Part shown: positions 10,230 through 22,519 of the stretch, piece after piece | How positions within the stretch are numbered: the stretch's first letter is position 1 | Layout: each line of letters opens with the position of its first letter | NCBI GenBank assembly: GCA_036852015.1 | Contig: JAANDG010000293.1 | Location: forward strand, 62,001 to 126,000 | Length of the DNA: 64,000 nucleotides | From: Pelodera strongyloides | Taxonomy: Eukaryota; Nematoda; Chromadorea; Rhabditida; Rhabditidae | Reading direction: 5' to 3' | Program-made: the position numbers and the translations under genes | The notes under the pieces: generated by a model | Database searches by the model: none | Seen by the model: only the letters and a program-made list of their open reading frames with translations | What the model was told of the DNA's origin: nothing

Positions 10230-12573
10230 TTTCGGTTTCTATGCAAATGCCATTTGAATGAAGCTCGAGAAATGCTAATAGTGAATTAGTGTTTCTTTCT
10301 TCCCAAATAGACGGGAGTAGCCATTCAACAGTAGTGAAAGCTTAGGGCAAAAGTCACAGACGCAGCTGCAAGACAATGATCTACCTACAGTTATCATTTA
10401 TAGAGGTTGCCGAACATGGAGCTTAACTAATGGAATGCGTCCCGAAGAAAACGAATGCTGCCGACGCCATCCTTTCTAATCTCCTTAGGTAAACTTATTC
10501 TCGTATACGTGATCGAGATCGAGTTATCTTTTTGATGAACCCTCGATTCTATTCCTGAGCGTCTGAGCGTTTTAGTAGCTAATGTGTCGTTAATATGAAA
10601 CTGGATGTTTCAAGTAAATAGTAGTATTGTTTTTTTTTATTTATTAGTCCCTAAACAATGCTTACTGGTTTTATTAGTAGTTTAGGTTTAGGCTTTCGCA
10701 TAAATGACAGAGAATTCGGTGCTTCCTACTGATTAGGGCTAAAAATAGTGTTATCGAAATATGTTACTGCTACTGTGCAGTTCCTTCGCTAATCAGTTTG
10801 TAGCCGAAGGCCGAAGTATCTTAGTTAGAGTAATGTGTATTTGATTTCAGTTTGGTAATAAATATTTTTTTTAAACTTATCGTTTTCGTCTAGTGGTAAA
10901 TTACGTAGAACGTACTTAGCAATTCTTCACACTAATTGCATGTCTTGCACACTAGCCATCACTATTCACTCAAGTCTACACAACATCAACAAACAACATT
11001 ACTGCATCGCCCACTAACAATAAGCTTACCTACCAAACAGCCTACTAAAATAGATGGAAAAGCAATGCAATTAGTTGTTCTAATCAGATGGTAAACAATC
11101 ATGAGCCTATTAGGTTTTATATAAACAAACATGAGTCTATTAGGTTTTATAAACAAGTATATTAGGTTGGTTCAGGCGAACAGAGGAAAAACAATCAATA
11201 ATAGTCACAAAGTAAACGGATCGGCCAACGCAGTTCATACGCACAAGTATTTACTCCTGTCATATAATTCACGATCAAGTTAGAACCCACTAAGTGAACA
11301 TTTGTGCATTGGTAGATTATCTACTAGCTGTAAGTTGCACACAACGCATTACTCGAGGAAAGACAGAAAATGCATTACATCCTCATAAATCAGGACCCAA
11401 TACAGTACTCGCTTAGGACAAAGCTACTGTTAATGTAACCACATCTAACAATTACACCCTGTGTCTACATACATCACCAACTTACACGTGCACAACTAGA
11501 ACAAACACCAAGATCACAGAGCGCACCTAGTCGTTCTACGGAACGACCTAGCCTAGCAATAAGAATATTGGAGTATTCTTGTCCACTATCTAAGAGATTT
11601 ACAGTGGCTATCCTCCACAATCCACATACAATTAGAGGCATGAATGAGAAAGACCAAAGGATAACAATAAATCACTTAACAGGTAAACAAATCCTGTTAT
11701 CATCAAACATAATTTACGCGAAACGTGACCCAAACAACACAAAAACAATAAAAAAAAAGCTAAGTATACAACTCATCGACATCCGAAGCGAAACGATGTT
11801 GCACAAAATATCGCCACCACAATTCGACACACAAAAAAAACTCTTTATACTCACGTACGGCGTAACGGGACCAATAACAAAACCAACAATTGGTACCGCT
11901 GCCGCACGCTGGAATCACGTACTGTATAAAAATTGTAACATATATGTGACTAGCCAAGCAATGAAGGCGGAATGAAGGAACAATGAAGGCACACAATGCC
12001 GATGTTATAACGGCCAATGACGAGAACAAAAGAAAATAGTCAACGAGCAGATGTTCAATTAGTTAGCCTTGGTGTCAGTCTAGTAACCGCCGGTTGGAGT
12101 GGGAGTTCACAGTCCTTGAATACCATATGAGATGGATGGTGGAACAGTCGATCTGAAGAGCAAGATATCAACAAGGTTAGTAAAACCGGAAGTCGGAACG
12201 TCTAATTGTAATCCACAACAAATAAATGCTAATATGACATCAATGGACCCACAAAAACTTGTGGGCAAAACACCCCGTACGGTCACTCGGAACGGAGCCC
12301 CGTGCGTTTCTCTACCAGAGTAAGCGGTACACCGTCGTTATCAGCAAAGCAATCAAGATGTCGTCCACCGCGATCATCATAAATTAGGCAAAGTATTCAT
12401 TCACTTTATCTCCGAGAACGGGAAGAATATTGCCCGCTGCACATGAAAATGCTCATGTAGGAACAGTAAACTACGACAGCCTGCGGTCAACACTAACCAG
12501 AGTCAATCAAACATTATTCATGTCTAGCCTACCTTTAGCCACGATCTAAGGGGACCAATTTCCTCGACCAGGC
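10230..12573. other. 3' flank and intergenic DNA, no gene seen
   Basis: It contains the putative 3' UTR of the preceding gene up to about 10880 and then AT-rich DNA. A 135-codon open frame at 11568-11975 has no motif, no splice neighbours and a composition like random AT-rich DNA, so it is not called. Confidence 0.5.
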
Positions 12574-13567
12574 TTAGTTGCAGCGATTCGTGCGTCGCGC
12601 CGATCCACCTGCCATTTGCGGTTCCAAATAAATTATGAGCGTCGAGGCAACATGCCACAAGTCACGCACCTGAACGAAACACATAGGAGGCAATGAACAA
12701 TGAACAAATGGAATAAACGCAAAATGCAAGCCTCCCAAAATACAACAACTAAACGAAAAACCTCCTGGTTTCAAACCACACTCTTCTTTTTGTACACAAG
12801 TGAGAATGAAAGGACCGTCCAACTACCGAGCGAAGAAACTAAGAAACAAACCGCGCTATCAGACTAAAAGCACATAAAGCAAAGACAATATGTCTTCATT
12901 TCAGAACAATATATAAATTTAGAGAACAGCAACCGAAAGTTGACAATATCCGCTTACACAAAAATTGTCGGCTTGAGTTCCTGCGTTCCCGGACATCAAT
13001 CATATTCTATCACATCGTTAGTGGGCAAAACACAGGAATTCCACGTGAATTAGGATACCGAGAAGGCGTCGATTGAGAAGTGAAATGGCCTGACACAAAC
13101 TCCTGAACAGAAAAACAAATGATCTACAAACTGAATTGAATAAACTGCTCCGGTTTCTCAGCACAATAAATGTATAGCACGCTTGGGAAGAAACAACGAC
13201 AACACAACAAACACATTAGATTATGATCAAAGGAACTCTTTCTAGTTTCTAGCTATCAGAGATTCATTAAGATTTTTCGGGAAGCAAACAATGAAACAAT
13301 GATCATCGAAAGATATTCAGTAAGGACTCTTTAGCAGTAAGTAATAACGTTTTGCGGTAAGATAATAACGTGGGGTTGTCCAAAATTTCAAATAGCAATG
13401 GAACATACTGTAAAGTAAGCGGGACCAAGCATGTCGGAACAAACGACTCACCATCATCGGGCCTGCTCGTTACCGAATACAAGTGCAGGGCGATAGTCGA
13501 CCTTGCGTGCCAGCTGGATGGGAAATGGACGCACATAACGACGTCGAACCACCAACGTCGACTCTGA
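12574..13567 (-). CDS. Possible exons of an unidentified gene
   Basis: Two minus-strand stretches look exon-like. The first, 12574-12669, follows a good acceptor (TTTCGTTCAG), runs 31 codons including DLWHVASTLIIYLEPQ, and ends in TAA. The second begins after TTTGTTTTCAG at 13567 and runs in an open frame rich in aromatic and hydrophobic residues to a strong donor (GGTGAGT) near 13451. The segments are not joined: the phases require at least one more exon that I could not find. The DLWH motif with a following hydrophobic stretch suggests a polytopic membrane protein, but I cannot name it. Confidence 0.25.
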
Positions 13568-13749
13568 AAACAAACGAAAATAAAATAAATCCAGTATTGC
13601 AAAAAAACGTCGAATAAAGTTATAGTTTGGCACACAAAATATACACATCTCATCACCTCTAAAAGGCACACTTAAGAAACTATCGCAAAAAATAACAAAA
13701 CAAAACAAGAACATAAACGTACGAACAACAAATTGAAAATCAAACCTTT

Positions 13750-15715
13750 GCAGGGGGCCTACGGCCGGCGCAATATATTGATTTATCGATCGTTTATATA
13801 TTAAATTACAGATTTGAAAACAAGGCTACGGTACTCAGTGCGCCATTTAGCATGCAGCATATCAGACAGTCACAAGAGTAGGAGTGCACAGTGATGCCAG
13901 ACAAATGACCCTTATTGATTTTTCATGTAATAAACACTCTCACACTCCCGAAACTTGGTATTTTAGTGCAGTAAAATGAATTATTCTACCTGACAAACCA
14001 CTTGGACCTGAATTGACATGAGCTTGAAAAATGGGATTTTAATCATATTTTTTTTAGGAAAAAACATGTCTTAGTACTGGATAAATAGCGTATATCGCCT
14101 GTTTGTTCTCCAGTAGGTACCCTTACATGAAGCATATGTGCGAACCCTCCCGGCCCTCATCTAGGCAATTATATGAATCTGGTCAGAAAATGTGTAGGAC
14201 AATTGTGTTAAGCTTTCAATCTGAGATTAAGAGGGCGTGCCCTTGAAGCGCGACTTATTTATACAAAAAAACACTACCATATTTCCACTGAGCACTGAAA
14301 GTCAGACATTCACAGGTGAAGCCACTTTCCACACTAGACGACAAGTTATAACATACTTACTAGCATCTTTGTATCCCCTCCCTGGGGCTAATTATAAGAC
14401 AAATAAACAAGATAGCAGTAAAAAAAAACGTTTATTAAAATATCAACCCGTAGATTATGTCATCAGCAATCAACAGCCGGTGCAATAATATATACAAAAA
14501 ACGACAATTAGTAAGCAATGAAACAAAGGGGAAGTGTTCAACGTTGGTCCACGCAACCTCAAACGCACATCTCATACCATACAGACAGCCAGCTACATAC
14601 CCCTTTCAAAGACTAGTATCAAATTCTAAAAAAAAGATAAGAAGAACAACCGGCGGAGCAAAAATACAAATAAATGAGCATAACATCCTATAGACATAGA
14701 CAATGGCAAGAAAAATTGAGTTGAGTAACTGAAGTGACTGATTAGCTAGATTCATAACATGTAATAACAAATCAAAATACTACATTTATCTACAAGCAAC
14801 ACACTTATGCTTCACAGAAAACCTGCCAAGTAGAACAACACGAAAGAAAATCCACCTTATATCCCAGGGTAAGAAGATACCCAAGAAGATCTAAGTATCT
14901 AACAACGGGAATGGTGCTCATTCTACTCTAGGCAGAATGGCAGAAACAATAACGAGGAAATCAAATCAGCTGACGAGGTCTCACAATTCACACTAAACCA
15001 TTCTCCAAAACTTATTATGCATTGGAAGAAGATCGGAATATAATATGCACCGGGGATCGGGGACGGCCCGAATAGAAATGGGGGTTCGTCAATTAAAAGA
15101 ACTACAGAATTAATGAAAATAATTACTGAAAAACCTACGGTAACGGACGGCGCAAATATGTTCACGCAAGTGACGCAAGCAATCTAACTACCAATTACCA
15201 CTTACATCGGAACAATTCAAGGGAGTAAGTCACGGGTCAGGGGAAAAACACAAGAAAAACGCTCTGAATTGAGATCATATACCAGGTTCACCGATGGATG
15301 ATGCAACATGAGTGTCGCACTTTCTTCGCAACTTGATTCTAAATAATAAAAAGCTTAGAAAAAAGGAAAACAAATAATAATGAAACATCACCACATAGGA
15401 GCAATATGAAGCGGAACATCCAAAATCAAGACAATATAACCAATGCTACAAGAGAGGAACATTTCCCTCAGAACTCCAATCACAAGTAAGGAAATGATAT
15501 GCCTTTTAAATTTCACAGTCAATCAAGTAAATCAATACCAACCTGCATCACAAGACTGGTTTATCATTGCCAACAAAATCCGGGATTCTAATGGTGCTAT
15601 CATAGAGTTCTTGCAGTACCTGAATACAGTGGTCAGACAAAAAAACACAAATTGCTTTCAATCAAGTGATTCAGTTATATTAATCCATGATCTTAAATAG
15701 TAAAACTATAAGCAT
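13750..15715. other. No gene seen
   Basis: AT-rich DNA downstream of the MGAT2 gene. Short open frames on both strands have no supported splice partners. Confidence 0.45.
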
Positions 15716-15898
15716 CTTATAATAATCCAACCCCCCCCCCCCCCCCCAACTGAATAACAACGTTAAATATAGGCAGTTGTTCTACACAGCACTAAGTCAA
15801 ATACTTACCTAAAATCATATAATAATCCAAAACCCCCAACTGAATAACAATGTTAAATAAAGGCAGTTTTTGTAGTTGCTCTATACAGCACTAACTGA
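15716..15898. repeat. Tandem duplication of about 100 bp with poly-C
   Basis: Two copies (about 15716-15793 and 15819-15897) share ATAATCCAA, a C run, AACTGAATAACAA, GTTAAATA, AGGCAGTT and ACAGCACTAA. The first copy has a run of about 17 C, the second only five. The block abuts the 3' end of the MGAT2 reading frame. Confidence 0.7.
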
Positions 15899-15899
15899 A

Positions 15900-18800
15900 C
15901 TAACTCCCACATTCACCCAAGTCAGAAGCGCTGCACATTAAAATTAATATATCATGCGCATGCGTGATCCGCAGGAGAAAAAGGTGAGCTAAAATAATTA
16001 CCGATTCATCATATGTACTGGTATTCCTCAAATCTCCATTCCTCAAACACAGTGTATGATCTCGCGGGTCTCCCCATCCACCATTAGGCTTTGGCGGTTT
16101 TAGCATTCGCTTCGAAAACTATAAACGAAAGAACTGTACTACTTACCACAATGTACGATAAGGAAAAGGTGAGGTAAGTTAGGTTAGGCTCATATACAGA
16201 AGATAATTACTCTGCCTGCGTGAGCTGCACAATTGTACTCCGCGAAATAAGGGAAAATCATAATTCTGTGTTCTTATTGTTATTACCCGAAATAACGAAC
16301 AAAATTTCGAGTTTGACAAGTCCGCCTTTTCGATGCTTACGAAAATCTACCGTACCCTACGCGATACATATCCTATAAAAAATAACAACAAAAAGCAAAC
16401 CGACAAATCGACGAAACCCCGAACCAAGATAATTTAGACAACTCACATCAGTGACTCTCATTTCCGTTGGAAACAATGAATCCTTGTATTTCTCAAAATG
16501 GTCCGCAGCCGTTTGCGTGGCATTGCTAGTCACACATCTGAAATGGTTGTGATTTCATGTATAAACAAACAAAACACGTTAGTTGATTGCTCTTATTCAC
16601 AAATACCTTAAAGCGAAATGCTAGCCCCTTTGGAAAATTTGCATATGATAAGCAAATCCTATGTATCCTATGCTTATTTTGTACGATTGTCCACGGCAAT
16701 CGTACACAATTAGCTTAGGATACATAGGATTTGCTCATCATATGCAAATTTTCCAAAGTGGCTAGCATTTTGCTTTAATACCTTTCGAGTTGCTGATAAT
16801 CAATAGTACGGAGACTAGTTGGCTATATAGCCACATACAAAGCATACAGTAACCCGACTCTGAACCTGAACGTACCCCTCCATCAAAATAAAACATTTTG
16901 TTTTCATGTACAGTACACAACAATGGACTGCAAACATCTGCATCTCTACTATACTAAACAATTAGTTCATAATTCTCTACCGATGCGTATGCACGCCGCA
17001 GTCTCCAACATGAATCACTCGCGGCGACTTTGTGTACAGAACCTTCCATTTCGTTTTCAAACATTTCATGCTGATCTAAATAAGCGGCATTCTGAATAAT
17101 CTCAATATCGTAAGCTTAACAAAATCATCCTATCCTCACGAGAGGGAAGATTCAATTACTGAATCAATTCTGTACGGGTTATGGATCCAAATCGCCTAAA
17201 GCTTTAAAAAAAAAAAAAAAAAAAAATTTTAAAATTTGTTTTTACGCTTCAAGAGCGTGCACCTTTATTTGAACTCCCTTGAATAAAGGTGCACGCTCTT
17301 GAAGCGTAAAAACAAATTTTAAATTTTTTTTTTTTTTTTTTTTTTTAAAGCTAACTGAGCTAACCAATTACGCTGGGACTGAGTTGACTATGCAATACAT
17401 GTAACCAAAAACAAGAGATTCGGTCCAACGGTCCATCCGAGGCACAACAACAAGATAAAGATACAAACAAATGCGAAGCAACAAAATTCAACAAACAACA
17501 AACCTGCAGCAATGACCAATCCCAGTTGTAATCATCGAATTCGCAAAATACCTGCAAAAATCGGACATAATAAAACACTATATTTTGACTTATTGTCTCA
17601 GATAAACTATGAAAGTTGTGAACGGCCGAAAGGGACAAGATACCCTCACACATGTTGCAAAACAAGCCACAACTTTTTATGGGGCAAGGCCCATCGCCTC
17701 TTACCTCAAATATAGAGTCATCATGAAAGATAAAATAAACAAAAAAAACTCACTTTTTTACATGTCTGAATATCGGACCACGTGGCTAGATCCAAAGCCA
17801 TTCCCATATTGTATTTGCTTGAGTAAAACGGAGCCACTCCTAAATCATTGCATTTATTAAACAGGGCATAATAAAACTGGTCGCGTTTTCCAAAATCGAA
17901 GGATAGTGGTATGGTATATGGATATTAATATTAGTCTATAAAGCGCAAATGTAAAATGGGCCGTAAATTGGGGCCTCGGTGGCCCATTGGAAACGTCCGC
18001 GCTTCGCAGTCAGCCGACCCGAGTTCGAATCCAGCCACAACACACACTCAATGCCACCGAGGCGGGGAAAATCGAGGCGAATCCCCCATTGCCTAGCCTG
18101 AAGACTTCGAGGGATTTGTCCTTTCGTCTCGTCGTCAAACACTCTGTATAACTCCACAAAACCTCATTGGAAAGATCAAGGATCGTCATTATCTGAAGAA
18201 AAATCTCCCCTCCACGCATTCCCCCCGCGGATTGAAGAAGCAAGACGCTAGAAACCTTCCGCACTTGTTCCATGTACTTGATTGATGTTGTATCTGATTG
18301 ATTGTATGTGTGAATAAAGTAGTGATATTTTTTTTAATTCTCAGTGGTATTAACATCTGCTTTATAATTGTGCGAAATGCCTTTTTTCCTAATTATCATA
18401 AAGAGCAACATTACCAAAACAGTTAGCAACCACAATAAGAATCGGAAAGTGGCTTTAATGTACAACAACAACATATGAAAGCTCCCGAAATTAAGTCCAG
18501 CCCCCAACGTTTAGTAGCAAATTGTACCAATCGTAGAATACGTATTACATAGAACCCTAGACGAAGTATATCAAACTCACCTAGTTGGTTGAAATAAGTC
18601 GGGATTTTGGTGGTTTTTCGTAGTTGCATACCAAGGCACAAAATTGAGCAGTCCGGGCACAATCTAAAAAGGGTTTCTCACGGGTGGTATACAGCGCTGC
18701 ATTTAAACAACCAAACGTGCACAGTATAGAACATCCTTTACATACCGACAATGCTGGTAGAAAAGTCTCTTCAAACATGGGAAATGGTTCGTGATAACTA

Positions 18801-21800
18801 TCACGGAAACATATTCCAAAATTATACATTTTATTTGAAACATCTCGTTGTTACAACTTCTAAGACTGTTCCACTCCTGTCACCAAACTAACAATAAATC
18901 CGTCCATGACGTCCCACGTCCGGAACCCACGTTCTCAAGAAAAAGTATATTTAACAAAACTAACTTGTCCCGATTCTCTGCCATGTGCTTGAAAACGGTT
19001 AGGAAATCCGGGCTGACATAGTGGTCTTCTTCCAGTAAAAGGACCCAAGACGCAGTCATATCTTGTCGTTTGATGATGTTGTCAAACACATAGTTTATCT
19101 GAAAGCGCAAATAAAAGCTGAACGTTTCGGTGATCACAACTGCATCGGGCTACATGACACAATTCTATGTTACATCTTACATCGCACGGTACATGTAATG
19201 TGAAACGAGTGCTAAACTACTTGGGAGCTCAGTCAAACTGCACAACAACGGCACTACCACGCTTTACATGCAAATTGGGCCTAACTGGGCCGAAAATGCT
19301 CAATGGGGCGCAGGAATTTGCCCACAAAAAAATAAACGAAAATGTAGTAGTCCATAGTCCATCATACGATCATACACTATCACAAACCACGTACCATACA
19401 GCTATAAACTGTATTAAAATACAGGATACATCTACCGCGAGTGTTTCAACTACGAAGATCTATTCATAATATTAACCAAAAAGAAGAAAAGGCTGAGAGG
19501 GGGGGTTAAAGAAAAAGTTTTACAAATAAGGAAGACTCGCCTTCCACCACCAGTGGTGCTTGATCTGTGTGAGACGAGCCACGCGATAATGTCCATAACT
19601 GTCCGGATGTGGCCAGTTTCGACAGCCCACGCTTTTCGCTCTAAAGTTATAAATATTTAATATGAAGACTACTACTGACTATTAGCTAAGCTATACAAAT
19701 ATGAAGATAACACAGGCACAACATATGAAAACACGTGGGTGTAAATGTATTATTAGGGTTAGACAGTTTCATCACATTCCCGATGTTTCGCACACAGATC
19801 AGCCTACACTTGACTTTGGCGAAAAAAATACAAAATACAAGGTATCTTTGTCAAAGCTGTACGGCACGTTATTTGCGAAATGCATCAACAATCGAGAACT
19901 GCATATATACTGACATTCTAAGCATATGTGTGTGTACAGACTGCAGAAAATACCACAATTTACATACAATACATGGTTATCATACGCTTCACAAACAGCG
20001 TGTCACACCTTTTCAAACGTCTAGTTTAACTGCAGTAATGCTCACTTACTTAGCTTTGGACACCTTCTCCTCGCAATCGTTTTCATGTTGCCCAGGAAAG
20101 ACATGCGGAAAGAGTTGCATGTTGAACGGGTAGAATATTTGGATGACCTGAACTGAAGGAATAAAAAAACACATAAGGTGCGCTTCCGAGATGGGCGGAA
20201 ACTAGTAAAACATAGCTACTTTTCCATGTACATACGTAAACAGTGTGCTAAGTGAGACGCAGACACACGTTTGCGTTTTCCTGTTTTCCGGCCAATCTCG
20301 AACGCGCTTATAGGGTACTAGATACGTTTACAATAAGAAAATGACCTTATACTATATGCAAGAGCTAGACCAGCTAGAACAGATGCCTAAGGGCTAAGGG
20401 CTAGGTTTATACGTAAAGGGTCTCGATTCTCAATGCATAATCACAATGTAGGCTTGCTTCTTTATCGATCGTATATCTCGGGCAACAGAGCCACAGCAGG
20501 TTTTTAAATTTTACGTGTATAACAAGTCTATATCGATTTATCAATGAATGTATACTTTTAAACTCTCTGAAACCTAGTAACACATATCTGGCATCGTTAT
20601 TCACAATTCGTGTGTCTTGCACTCTTGCCAAGAGTGCAAAACGTATGAAGTATGAATATCTCTTGCTCCCAGTAAAATATCACACACCGTCTTGACAAAA
20701 AACCTAGAAAATCTACCCACCCTAGCAAAGGTGATCTTCTGAATCAATTCGTTGATTTCCGGCACAATGATATCATGTGAGAAAACGAGGAGCGCATTTT
20801 CAATCCCTTCAGCGTTCTTCAAAGTTTCGATCAATGTCGACAAATAGCCAGTACGGTTGTGAACCTAAAATGGACATTCCAAACAAAACACTAAACATCG
20901 CGTAGTTAAGAAGTACAGCAAAACCATGTCCCACAGTGTAAATGCCCATACTTCACGAATTACAAAAACCAATATAGCAAAAGAAATTTCCCCATGTAAT
21001 GTACTAAAAAGTGCCTCATAAATAAGATAGTGAAACAATCCTCTGGATGTAGAAGTGTCGAAACACAATTTGCGGACCGATTTTACAATTCAACAAAAAA
21101 ACGATTTTACAAATTCAAAAAAGGTTTGTTCCGCATTTTTCATATCCAGGTGTTAGGAATTTCTGTTTTACAGCAGTATTTGTTATGTATGCGTGAACTC
21201 ACTAATAAACAATATTATTATTATTATTAATACGACTTGCCTGAATAACGATGACAAATGTCTCCTGCCCAGCGTTCTTGGTCAACGGTGGTGGCACTCT
21301 TCCTTGTTCGTAATTATCGTTCAGAAAATTGACGGACTCGACCACATGACGACCGGTCACGTTAGAAGTTGTGACAATGTCTGGAAATTGGAAATTCAAT
21401 TATGATACAGATACTCGATACTGAGTGATGTGAATTGGCCATAAATAAAAACTACCTTTAGCTTAGTGTCCAAAACATGGCGCATCATTTGGTAAACTTC
21501 ACAGTGCATACATTTGGAATTAGAAAAGATGGTTTTCAATTTAATTGAGTCAAACTCAGACGGATCGAGGATTACGCCTAGGTATAAGGGGGTGAAAATA
21601 GTGTTTGGGTGTATGAATTCAACCAAGCTAAACCCAAAGCTAACATGTATGATGTATAGTACAATGGAGTAAATGCACCTTGAATTGGAAATATACTCAC
21701 TCTTGAACAGCCAATAAGATAGTCCAGTTTCTTCCGATCGTATCACCCTCTCCGCTGCATCACTCAAAATATCCTTTGTTTTCTCCACGTTATCATCGGC

Positions 21801-22509
21801 TGGCTTGGTGTCCGGGACGGGTTCTGGATATTTGGGCACGGACGGTTTCTCGTTCTGAAATGGGGTACGGTCAATTCAAGTTCATTGTTCAAAATGTTCA
21901 TATGTTCATCTAAATTATTTTCAACAACCTAAGCACGTCACTTCACAAATAAAGAACATTTTTTCGGGAGAGGATTGTCTGGCTAGCATATTAGTTTAGT
22001 ACGTTAGGATATGAAAACTAGCATACAAAAAGTGGAGAATTGGCAATAAGCTTTGTAAAAAGGTAAGATCGTCGTTATGCTTCTTTCTGACCAATTGTTT
22101 GTGTGCCCTGAAGTACACTACATTGCTATTGCTGTATTTAGTTTAGTAAATTATTTAGTTAATACAGTACCTGGATGGGTTGTATTGGCGCGGGATGGAC
22201 CGGATGGAGAACATCAGACGAAGGGACCGGGACGCCGTCATCTTTTCTCGGCAAATGATGGACACTGGGGAATGATTCCGTTGGTGACGACCATTCGCGT
22301 GGGGATTCTGGTCGATTCACGTAGATCACAATCAGAGACACCTAAATATATAATTATATAATTTGTTGACGTGGTGTGATGGTGATGTGTGTATACAGAC
22401 CGTGCTCGTGCACAACTGTTCTTTAGCTTACTCGGACATTCAATTCACGTACCAGGGACAGAGCTATGACCGCGCTGAGAAAACGGGAAGCACGTCGGTG
22501 GTGCAACAT
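15900..22509 (-). CDS. MGAT2: Alpha-1,6-mannosyl-glycoprotein 2-beta-N-acetylglucosaminyltransferase (GnT-II)
   Basis: GnT-II adds GlcNAc to the alpha-1,6 mannose arm of N-glycans in the Golgi, using UDP-GlcNAc. Fifteen exons: 22509-22453, 22341-22171, 21854-21701, 21577-21422, 21380-21241, 20864-20721, 20147-20050, 19640-19541, 19098-18965, 18663-18581, 17839-17754, 17551-17504, 17075-16981, 16537-16447, 16118-15900. The product is about 591 residues. Residues 1-30 give a type II anchor split by intron 1. After a stem come the family blocks VHNRTGYL (227), FSHD, SYGHYR, HHWWWK (335-340), LLLEEDHYVSPDF with metal-binding EED (363-365), DDYNWDWSL (447-455), HVGDCG and NGGWGDPRDH (about 531). 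Introns 5 and 8 use GC donors. The length exceeds usual GnT-II (roughly 450-490) by stem and tail; a donor near 16005 could shorten the C-terminus. C. elegans orthologue: gly-20. Confidence 0.93.
16608..16778. mobile_element. Foldback MITE, family A
   Basis: This 171-bp near-perfect palindrome begins TTAAAGCGAAATGCTAGC and ends with the complement. Its centre holds GTACGATTGTCCACGGCAATCGTAC. It sits in the intron between MGAT2 exons 13 and 14. Other copies are at 24619, 39850 and 47689. Confidence 0.85.
17215..17347. repeat. Palindrome of two SINE tails
   Basis: Two copies of a tail ending GAATAAAGGTGCACGCTC, with TTGAAGCGTAAAAACAAATTT beyond it, stand head to head around 17275. Each runs out into an A or T tract of about 20 bases. 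The same tail ends the SINE at 29866-30135 and stands alone at 32915-32945. It lies in an MGAT2 intron. Confidence 0.7.
17969..18340 (+). mobile_element. tRNA-derived SINE
   Basis: It starts with a tRNA-like head: CTCGGTGGCCCATTGGAAAC (A box) and CGAGTTCGAATCC (B box). The body contains GCCTAGCCTGAAGACTTCGA and GATTTGTC, a core also found, diverged, in the SINE at 29866-30135. It ends in a run of T after GTGAATAAAGTAGTGATA. It lies in the MGAT2 intron between exons 10 and 11, opposite in orientation to the gene. Confidence 0.75.
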
Positions 22510-22519
22510 GACATAGTTC

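Noticed and set aside
11568..11975. 135-codon open frame
   Set aside because: No family motif, no splice-supported partner, and composition of random AT-rich sequence.
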